DNA of 5,219 nucleotides from Xanthobacteraceae bacterium (lineage in GTDB: Bacteria; Pseudomonadota; Alphaproteobacteria; Rhizobiales; Xanthobacteraceae): positions 1 through 5,219 of the forward strand of contig JASHSY010000013.1 in NCBI GenBank assembly GCA_030040825.1, read 5' to 3'. Shown piece by piece: positions 1 to 5,219 of the stretch (position 1 is the first letter of the stretch; every line of letters begins with the position of its first letter). The translations under genes were made by a program, and so were the position numbers. The notes under the pieces are model-generated. The model was given only the letters and a program-made list of their open reading frames with translations. It did no database searches and was not told the DNA's origin.

Positions 1-3000
1 GCGCAGGACGGCGGCACGTTTACCGCAGACAACACGACGATCGACAATACTGATAGCGGCGCAAACGACGGAGTGGTCGTCGCAAGTGGGAGCGGGTCGA
101 TCATGTTGCTGAGTGGCGCGACCGCCGTCATCGGCGGCACGTTATCGGCAACAGAAGGCGGGGTGATCGAGGTCGCCAACGGCAAGGGCGAGACGAACAG
201 CGAGGTTGCGTTTGACGGCTCGCATTTGAACGGTAGCACTCCCTTGCCTTTGACCATTGAGGGCACTGCGGGCGCAACGACAGTGCAAGTCGACAGCGCT
301 ACCGCGTTGGCATTGCTCGGGACGATTTTGATCGACGGTACAGTCGCGGTCGATAGCAACGGTACAGTCGTCCTATTGGAAGGCAGTGAGGTTACCGGGG
401 TCAACGGTTCCGCTGGGCTCATCGTCACCGGTGGGGTGCTCGGCAATTACGGCACGGTCCTGATGCAGAGTGGCGACGTCGCCTCGATCGACGTCAATAC
501 CGTCACAACCGAAGCCAGCGGGATCGTCAACGCAGACGGTGGCAATATCACGCTTTCCTACAATTTGCCGGGCAGCGAAAACTTCGGACTGATCGAAGCG
601 ACCAATGGCGGCACACTGACTATCAATCACATTCTCACCAACGATGGCGGCGGGGTCTATACCGCCGCTACCGCCACCACTGAATTGGGCGGCACGATAG
701 AGGCTGACGGCACCGGCAGCACGATTGTGATTAATGGCCTGGAGGGGGATACAAATTACGGCACGCTGGAGGCAGCCGATGCCGCCACCTTCACCCTCAA
801 TATCGCCCTTAATCCAAACTTCACGCTCGGCGAGTCCGATGGCAATTACGGTACAATCGAAGCGCTCACGGCGGGTATTTTTTCCATCAACGGCGATTTC
901 GGTAATGCGAGTGGCGCGACCGTCGAAGCTGTCGGAATCGGATCGCAGGTCGATTTCTCGCTCGGTAATTATGCGCCCGGCACGTTCACCATCATCGACA
1001 ACGCCGGTACCATTTCGGCCTCGTCCGCTGGCACGATCAATCTCTCCGGAACAGCAGCCGACACGCTCCTGGTCGTCAATACGAACGGTAATATTGCGGC
1101 CGACGGCGCAGGCGCCGTGGTCGATCTCTCCAATGTCGGCATCGGTGGCGGCACGCTGACGACGGACGATCCGACGCTTGGCGATGCCGGCCTCATAGAA
1201 ATCGTGTCGCCGCCATCGGGCGACACCAACACGACCTTCTTTAACGGCTCTGTCGGGGCGGGCGATCCCGGCGCGTTGAACGTCGACGCCTTCGTGCAGG
1301 TGCTGCCCGGCGCATACCTCGTGCTGAATGGCACGATCAACAACGCGGGCACGATCGATGTCGACGGCGTTACGGCAAACACGTATCTGGTTATCGACGG
1401 CACGGTGACGCTCGAGAATTCTGGTTCGGTAACGCTAGGCGGCGCCACCGATTTTATCGTCGGCGATTCCGACGACACCGGTGTGCTCGACAACGAAAGC
1501 GCCATAGACGGCGCTGGGACGATCGGAAACGCGGGTCTCACAACCCTACATCTGGTCAACGAGACGGGTGGCGTGATCAACGCCAACAATGGAGCCGGCG
1601 GCTCTCTCGTCGTCGATACCGCGTCGCAGGTCACGAACGACGGCCTGATGGAGGCGACTGCCGGCGGGCTCTTGCTACTCGACGCCAAGGTCGCCAATTC
1701 CGGCGTCATCGCATCGAGCGGCGCCGGCTCATTGGTGCAGTTGAACGGAATCACAATCACCGGCGGAACCATCGAAGATGCTGTTGGCTTTGAGGTTACT
1801 GCTGACAGCACAATCCGCGACGCGACCATCAACAACATTGATGTTGGCACCAATAATCCCGCCCCAAACAACGGCATCGTTACGATTGATGCGGGCAAGA
1901 CGCTGACGCTGAACGACGTGATGCTGGAGGATGTGACGCTGCTTGGCGGCACCGACGATCTGACCGGCAACGTCACCATCGGCACCGGCGGCGCCACCAT
2001 TGACGGCAACGCCACGGTCGACGGCGAGGGCAACACCATCACCGTCACCGGGCAGACGCTGACGCTGAGCGGGGTGACGCTGGAGGATGTGACGCTGCTT
2101 GGCGGCACCGACGATCTGACCGGCAACGTCACCATCGGCACCAGCAGCGAGATCGATGGTTCGACCGTGGACGGCAACGGCAACACGGTGACGATCGACA
2201 CCGGCCAGACGCTGATCTATGGCGCGAATGTCGATAATCTTGAGAATGTGAACACGTCCTTCGGTGGTATCGGCACGCTGGTTGTTGATGGAACCAATGC
2301 CTCGACCAATTTCAGCGGATCGAAGGTGTCGGACTTCAGCAATGGGGACATTATCGATCTTGCGGGCATCGCCTACTCAAGTGCCACTGAGCTCAGCAGC
2401 AGCTACAGCAGTTCGTCAAATCTGACCACACTGACGGTAAGCGACGGCGCCCATGGTCCATCCACCACGATCGAACTCGTCGGCGATTACAGCACCTCCA
2501 ACTTTGTGCTGAGTAATGACGGAAATAATGATGCAGAGGTAACCTTCACCTCCGGCCGGGAATCCGACGAAGCGCCAACACTGTGGCTTTCCGGAACGAC
2601 AGCGGCAGTCAGTGACGGTGGCACCGTCGCATTGCCGGCGATCAAGGTCATCGGGGTCGATTCAGACGACACGCTAACCGTGACTATTACCGGGCTGCCG
2701 ACCGGCGCTTCCATAACCGTCGACAGCAATAATTTCACCGGGCCCGACATCACGCTCACCGCCGCCGACGGCCTGGAGATCAGCAGCATCGGTCGTAACG
2801 CCGCAACGCTCCTCCTCAATGGGCTGACACTGAATGATGGGAGCAACGATGCAAATTTCACGCTGACGGTGACCGCCAACAACACCACCACGGGGGAAAA
2901 AGCGAGTTCGGCGTCGCAAACCATCGCGGTGACGGTGCTTGACTCTGTCGGCCCGGCCGGTGTGGCCGGCAGCGCCATCAACTTGGCGCTCACCGATCCG

Positions 3001-4632
3001 CCGGCCGCGGATGGTGGGCCGGTCTCAGTTACCGTCACCGGTGTTCCATCCGGCTGGCAACTCGATGGCGGGACCGACCTTGGCAACGGCACCTGGACGA
3101 TCGATACCAGCGAGCTCGATGCGCTGAGTGTGACGACGACCGCCACTTTGGCCGGTGCGCTGGCGTTATCGGTGACCGAAAGCTGGACGAATGCCGATGG
3201 CAGCACGGCAAGCACAGTTATTGCAGACAACGTCGAAACCTACGCACCGGGCCAACCGATTTTTGCGTTGTCGGGGAACGATACGTTGACCGCCGCCGGC
3301 AGTAACGTCGAACTGGTTTTCGCGCAGCCTATCGGTAACGATACCATCTACGGCTTTGACGCGGCGACCGACAAGATCGATCTGGTCGGGTTCGCTGGTG
3401 TGAATAACTTCGCCGAAATCCAGGACGACATTAGTCAGGATGCTAGTGGTAACGCGGTTGTCACCATCGGTGCCAACGAAACCATTACGCTCGAGGGTAT
3501 CAACGCCACATCGCTTAGCGCCGCCGATTTTGTGTTCAATCAAACGCCAACAATCAATAACGGCAGCCTCATGACCGTCGGCGATGGGGCAACGCTGCCC
3601 CTCGGTGGTCTCATTGACAATTCGGGCACGATTGCGGTGGATGCCGGCCACGACGCGGCCGAGTTGCAGCTGATCGGTGGCAATACTATGCTTGAGGGCG
3701 ACGGTCAGATCACCCTCTCGGGCAGCACGGCCGCGGAAGCCATCATCGCCGCGGCTTCGAGCGGTACGCTAACCAACGTTGACAATACGATCTCGGGTGC
3801 CGGTCAGATCGGTACCGGGGACGGTTCACTGACGCTGGTCAACGAAACTGATGGGGTGATCAACGCAGACGTCCCCGCTGGTACTCTGACGCTTGAAACC
3901 GGTTCCACGATCGTCAACGACGGCATCCTCGAGGCCACTGACCATGGGATACTGCAGGTCGACGATCCGGTGGTCGGCAGCGGTACTGCGATCATTGCTG
4001 GCGGAACGCTCGAATTCGGTGCGGCGTCGACGGCGAGCGTAACTTTCGACAACGGTACCGGCACGCCGGCTTATGGCGAATTGGTGCTGGAGGACTCCTC
4101 GGGCTTCTTTGGCCAGATCTCTGGATTTGCCGGGACCGCACCGAATGCGGCTCAGTCGGACGTTGTTGATCTAGCCGGATTCAATTATGCGCAAACAGTT
4201 TTTTCCGAAGCCAATTCGAATGGCAATCTGGTGCTGACGGCAGTTGATGGAAGCAATGTCGCTACGCTGACCTTCGATGATTTTCAAGGAACCTTGGACT
4301 TTGCCTCTGACGGCAATGGCGGCACTATCATTACCGATCCGCCAAAGTCCACGGCTCCTCCTTCGGTATCGACTGGCGGCACGGGCAACGATGCCTTCCT
4401 CTTCCACGGCAGCGATCATAGCTCAACCGGCATTGCCGCTTGGCCCGATCCAGAGGTGGCCGGCATGGGTCAGACGGGCTTAGGCCAGATGGACGCGGTC
4501 CAGCACGACCATGGATTCTTCGGCATGGAGGGGCAGCACGGCCTGCCGACCGACGGTATTGGGCAACACGACGCGGCAGTGGCATTGAGCCATTGGCATG
4601 TCATGATCCAGGGTGCCTTTCACTTTCAATGA
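1..4632 (+). CDS. Giant beta-strand-repeat / RTX-like surface adhesin, 5'-truncated by window edge
   Basis: The frame is open from base 1 to the TGA at 4630-4632, giving 1543 codons. No start has a ribosome site, so the true start lies upstream; the GTG at 73 is internal. Numbering by window codon, I see: Gly/Thr/Asn-rich strand repeats (1-596, recurring GTIEA, NYGT and NNAGTI turns); 52-residue repeats (about 626-740); an IDLAG module (758-850); an Ig/cadherin-like domain (856-983); a second beta domain with SWTNADGST (990-1080); a degenerate RTX-like segment with GNDTIYGFD (1088-1180); a second solenoid block (1193-1340); a second IDLAG module (1359-1445); a short linker; GGTGNDAFLF (1459-1468); and a His-rich tail. 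There is no cysteine and only about eleven Lys/Arg. Such proteins are generally exported by type I secretion through an uncleaved C-terminal signal and act in surface attachment or biofilm; that role is inferred, since no transporter genes are in view. No catalytic motif is visible. Confidence 0.9.
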   Translation, partial: AQDGGTFTADNTTIDNTDSGANDGVVVASGSGSIMLLSGATAVIGGTLSATEGGVIEVANGKGETNSEVAFDGSHLNGSTPLPLTIEGTAGATTVQVDSATALALLGTILIDGTVAVDSNGTVVLLEGSEVTGVNGSAGLIVTGGVLGNYGTVLMQSGDVASIDVNTVTTEASGIVNADGGNITLSYNLPGSENFGLIEATNGGTLTINHILTNDGGGVYTAATATTELGGTIEADGTGSTIVINGLEGDTNYGTLEAADAATFTLNIALNPNFTLGESDGNYGTIEALTAGIFSINGDFGNASGATVEAVGIGSQVDFSLGNYAPGTFTIIDNAGTISASSAGTINLSGTAADTLLVVNTNGNIAADGAGAVVDLSNVGIGGGTLTTDDPTLGDAGLIEIVSPPSGDTNTTFFNGSVGAGDPGALNVDAFVQVLPGAYLVLNGTINNAGTIDVDGVTANTYLVIDGTVTLENSGSVTLGGATDFIVGDSDDTGVLDNESAIDGAGTIGNAGLTTLHLVNETGGVINANNGAGGSLVVDTASQVTNDGLMEATAGGLLLLDAKVANSGVIASSGAGSLVQLNGITITGGTIEDAVGFEVTADSTIRDATINNIDVGTNNPAPNNGIVTIDAGKTLTLNDVMLEDVTLLGGTDDLTGNVTIGTGGATIDGNATVDGEGNTITVTGQTLTLSGVTLEDVTLLGGTDDLTGNVTIGTSSEIDGSTVDGNGNTVTIDTGQTLIYGANVDNLENVNTSFGGIGTLVVDGTNASTNFSGSKVSDFSNGDIIDLAGIAYSSATELSSSYSSSSNLTTLTVSDGAHGPSTTIELVGDYSTSNFVLSNDGNNDAEVTFTSGRESDEAPTLWLSGTTAAVSDGGTVALPAIKVIGVDSDDTLTVTITGLPTGASITVDSNNFTGPDITLTAADGLEISSIGRNAATLLLNGLTLNDGSNDANFTLTVTANNTTTGEKASSASQTIAVTVLDSVGPAGVAGSAINLALTDPPAADGGPVSVTVTGVPSGWQLDGGTDLGNGTWTIDTSELDALSVTTTATLAGALALSVTESWTNADGSTASTVIADNVETYAPGQPIFALSGNDTLTAAGSNVELVFAQPIGNDTIYGFDAATDKIDLVGFAGVNNFAEIQDDISQDASGNAVVTIGANETITLEGINATSLSAADFVFNQTPTINNGSLMTVGDGATLPLGGLIDNSGTIAVDAGHDAAELQLIGGNTMLEGDGQITLSGSTAAEAIIAAASSGTLTNVDNTISGAGQIGTGDGSLTLVNETDGVINADVPAGTLTLETGSTIVNDGILEATDHGILQVDDPVVGSGTAIIAGGTLEFGAASTASVTFDNGTGTPAYGELVLEDSSGFFGQISGFAGTAPNAAQSDVVDLAGFNYAQTVFSEANSNGNLVLTAVDGSNVATLTFDDFQGTLDFASDGNGGTIITDPPKSTAPPSVSTGGTGNDAFLFHGSDHSSTGIAAWPDPEVAGMGQTGLGQMDAVQHDHGFFGMEGQHGLPTDGIGQHDAAVALSHWHVMIQGAFHFQ
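1300..1788 (+). repeat. Solenoid super-repeat, copy A (protein-level)
   Basis: Window codons 434-596. This block aligns by eye with 3577-4020 over its whole length. Shared landmarks in order are a NNAGTIDVD / DNSGTIAVD turn, LENSGSVTL / LEGDGQITL, IDGAGTIG / ISGAGQIG, LVNETGGVINA / LVNETDGVINA, VTNDGLMEAT / IVNDGILEAT, and a closing GGTIE / GGTLE. DNA identity is patchy, being strongest around 1552-1587, so the duplication is old or the copies arrived separately. The regular spacing suggests a right-handed beta-solenoid, which is inference. Confidence 0.7.
1898..2142 (+). repeat. Near-identical 89-bp direct repeat inside the adhesin, period 156 bp
   Basis: Bases 1898-1986 and 2054-2142 match at 85 of 89 positions, with the last 64 bases (1923-1986 and 2079-2142) identical. 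The offset of 156 bp is exactly 52 codons, so the reading frame is kept. The encoded core is LEDVTLLGGTDDLTGNVTIG. Weaker protein similarity (TVDGxGNT, VTIDxGxTL) extends the unit on both sides, from about 1876 to 2217, giving a little over two units. Third positions here are strongly G/C compared with the following sequence, suggesting recent duplication or gene conversion. Confidence 0.93.
2272..2550 (+). repeat. IDLAG beta module, copy A
   Basis: Window codons 758-850. It resembles 4075-4335: a G-T-L-V-V / G-E-L-V-L opening, a phenylalanine-glycine turn (NFSGSKVSDF / FFGQISGF), then DIIDLAGIAY / DVVDLAGFNY, a strand pair ending in LTTLTVSDG / LVLTAVDGS, and an Asn/Asp/Gly-rich close (SNDGNNDAEVTF / SDGNGGTIIT). 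I recall modules of this kind near the ends of repeat blocks in Bradyrhizobium giant proteins. No function is known to me. Confidence 0.65.
3577..4020 (+). repeat. Solenoid super-repeat, copy B (protein-level)
   Basis: Window codons 1193-1340. This is the second copy of the block at 1300-1788, slightly shorter (148 versus 163 codons). The best-conserved stretch is LVNETDGVINA, whose DNA at 3835-3870 matches 1552-1587 with several differences. Like copy A it is followed by an IDLAG module, but here without the 52-residue repeats in between. Confidence 0.7.
4075..4335 (+). repeat. IDLAG beta module, copy B
   Basis: Window codons 1359-1445. This is the second copy of the module at 2272-2550, placed directly after solenoid copy B and before the short Pro/Ser/Thr linker (4339-4374) that leads to the RTX-like edge and the C-terminal tail. 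The hallmark is DVVDLAGFNY, followed by a strand pair and SDGNGGTIIT. Confidence 0.65.
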
Positions 4633-4716
4633 TTAAGCCGGTTTGTTGGAAGATCGACGCTCGTCCGCAGAAAATAAGTGACCTTGACTGACCTGAGGCC
4701 AATTAACCCGTGCAGC

Positions 4717-4748
4717 GGTTCGTGGGCGTCTCACTTCGTGAGCGTCTC
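4717..4748 (-). repeat. Imperfect 16-bp tandem repeat spanning the stop codon of the peptide gene
   Basis: Reading the minus strand, 4748-4733 (GAGACGCTCACGAAGT) is followed at once by 4732-4717 (GAGACGCCCACGAACC), matching at 13 of 16 positions. The period of 16 is not a multiple of three, so the second unit is in a different frame. The TGA stop at 4733-4731 is formed across the junction of the two units. Confidence 0.8.
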
Positions 4749-4967
4749 CCATGGAGTCGCCGAGCATGTTCCATTGCACTTACCACCGTTAATGCCGCAA
4801 GACATGGAATTAATGCAAACATCTCCGTAGCCAAAGTGGCAAGTGCACGTTTCGGACGGAGGCTTATTCGGTTTTTCGGCGACCTTCGCTTTCTCAGCTA
4901 AACTTACGCGGGATGGGAGGCTCGCTAGAGCAAAAAAGATTAAAGCGACGGCCCACCTGATACGCAT
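4731..4967 (-). CDS. Small exported six-cysteine peptide, hypothetical
   Basis: It encodes 78 residues. The start at 4967 is chosen because GGAG lies six bases upstream and a standard signal peptide begins exactly there: positive MRIRW, a hydrophobic core (residues 6-18), and a likely signal peptidase I site after SLA (residue 24). The predicted mature peptide of 54 residues has a Lys/Pro-rich spacer (25-39) and a cysteine module with Cys at 41, 43, 51, 57, 64 and 68, that is CxC-x7-C-x5-C-x6-C-x3-C. An even number of cysteines in an exported protein suggests three disulfides formed in the periplasm or outside, which is inference. I do not recognise a named family; it could be a secreted effector, an inhibitor or a metal-binding peptide. 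The frame stays open upstream to an ATG at 5093, but that longer form would bury the signal sequence. It is convergent with the adhesin gene, 98 bp away. Confidence 0.75.
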   Translation of the reverse strand: MRIRWAVALIFFALASLPSRVSLAEKAKVAEKPNKPPSETCTCHFGYGDVCINSMSCGINGGKCNGTCSATPWETLTK

Positions 4968-4973
4968 GACAAT

Positions 4974-4977
4974 CTCC
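4974..4977 (-). promoter_or_regulatory. Shine-Dalgarno GGAG deciding the start at 4967
   Basis: On the minus strand GGAG ends six bases before the ATG at 4967, within CTGGAGATTGTC. This is close to ideal spacing. The in-frame ATGs upstream at 5024 and 5093 have no comparable site, which supports the 78-residue product. Confidence 0.7.
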
Positions 4978-5004
4978 AGCTTACCTCTCCCGCGATGCCT
5001 TTGA

Positions 5005-5041
5005 ATTTGCCGATGCAAATCCATCTTGAGGCAAAAGCCTC
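5005..5041 (-). promoter_or_regulatory. Two adjacent tetraloop hairpins in the peptide gene leader
   Basis: On the minus strand, GAGGC-TTTT-GCCTC (5041-5028) is followed seven bases later by ATTTGC-ATCG-GCAAAT (5020-5005). Both stems are perfect, of 5 and 6 bp, each with a 4-base loop. They lie 38 to 74 bases upstream of the start codon. They could be a structured 5' leader; neither resembles a riboswitch I know, and neither is followed by a U-run. Confidence 0.4.
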
Positions 5042-5118
5042 GACCCAGCACGGGTTTTGCGGGAGTTAGCTCTTCTTTGAAATCATTCAACAAATCCGCG
5101 CCAGAAATGACTTATGCA

Positions 5119-5162
5119 ACCTTAGCAAGTCGCTGCGGAGTTGCAATGTGATTTCGGGCACA
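5119..5162 (-). promoter_or_regulatory. Candidate promoter with CRP-like site for the peptide gene
   Basis: Reading the minus strand there is TGTGC-N6-TCACA at 5162-5147, one base from the TGTGA-N6-TCACA consensus of Crp-type regulators. Then comes TTGCAA (5146-5141) as a possible -35, a 16-base spacer, and TAAGGT (5124-5119) as a weak -10. A start near 5113 would put the palindrome centre at about -41.5, the position used by class II activators, and would give a leader of roughly 145 bases. An A-rich tract lies just upstream (5176-5164). The -10 match is poor, as expected for an activator-dependent promoter but also for a chance match. Confidence 0.3.
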
Positions 5163-5219
5163 GTTTTTTGTTTTTCAAAGCGGCCGTTCTCAACCTAGAG
5201 TCCGGATATTGATTGTGAC

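Noticed and set aside
73..75. GTG as start of the large gene
   Set aside because: The frame is open back to base 1 with the same repeat composition, and there is no ribosome site before 73; the gene starts upstream of the window.
969..2201. Long minus-strand open frame (410 codons) opposite the adhesin
   Set aside because: It is a shadow of the biased, repetitive coding strand: Ser/Pro/Val-rich low-complexity translation, no ribosome site and no recognisable domain.
2953..2969. GC-only inverted repeat CCGGCC-N5-GGCCGG
   Set aside because: It lies inside the coding frame at a Gly/Pro/Ala domain linker, where such codons produce palindromes easily; no U-run follows.
2487..3230. Minus-strand open frame of 247 codons
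   Set aside because: Same kind of antisense shadow; the plus-strand reading gives coherent Ig-like beta domains.
4730..4742. CTCAC-TTC-GTGAG hairpin as a shared terminator between the convergent genes
   Set aside because: Only 5 bp with a 3-base loop, no U-run on either strand, and it overlaps the stop codon of the peptide gene; it is partly a by-product of the 16-bp tandem repeat.
4710..4901. Plus-strand 63-codon open frame
   Set aside because: It overlaps the peptide gene antisense, is Arg-rich without a domain, and has no ribosome site.
4968..5093. N-terminal 42-residue extension of the peptide gene (start at 5093, or at 5024)
   Set aside because: Neither ATG has a good ribosome site, and the extension would place the signal peptide internally; the region looks like an untranslated leader with hairpins.
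5147..5176. Plus-strand intrinsic terminator (TGTG ... CACA stem followed by a T-rich tract)
   Set aside because: The stem is only 4 bp with an 8-base loop and no plus-strand gene ends there; the same bases fit better as an operator-like palindrome next to an A-rich tract on the other strand, though I cannot exclude either.
1..5219. CRISPR array, tRNA, rRNA or insertion sequence
   Set aside because: No regularly spaced short repeats with unique spacers, no cloverleaf or rRNA-like sequence, and no transposase or terminal inverted repeats were seen; the only repeats are in-frame protein repeats and the 16-bp tandem.

Overview
The window looks like part of an alphaproteobacterial chromosome, most likely Bradyrhizobium or a close relative. 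This rests on moderate-to-high GC and on the style of the large protein: strand-repeat blocks, an 'AQPIGNDTIYGFD' segment and a 'VNETxGVINA' motif that I recall from giant Bradyrhizobium surface proteins. The taxonomic call is recognition from memory, not a search.

Positions 1-4632 (+) are one uninterrupted reading frame, cut at its 5' end by the window edge. It encodes the last 1543 residues of a very large, acidic, cysteine-free, Gly/Thr/Asn/Asp-rich repeat protein, probably a type I-secreted surface adhesin. Its layout is: solenoid-like strand repeats; a block of 52-residue repeats with a near-identical DNA repeat; an 'IDLAG' beta module; Ig/cadherin-like beta domains; a degenerate RTX-like segment; then a second solenoid block and a second IDLAG module; and finally a short proline-containing linker, an RTX-like 'GGTGND' edge and a histidine-rich tail. 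The second half therefore repeats the plan of the first half at protein level.

Positions 4633-4730 are a short convergent intergenic gap with no convincing intrinsic terminator.

Positions 4731-4967 (-) encode a 78-residue exported peptide with a clear signal sequence and six cysteines, preceded by a good Shine-Dalgarno. Its stop codon lies in an imperfect 16-bp tandem repeat that may have shortened the protein.

Positions 4968-5219 contain no gene that I can support. They hold the leader of the peptide gene (two adjacent tetraloop hairpins) and a candidate promoter with a CRP-like palindrome. No secretion, regulatory or mobile-element genes are present, so a functional link between the adhesin and the peptide cannot be claimed beyond their convergent neighbourhood.
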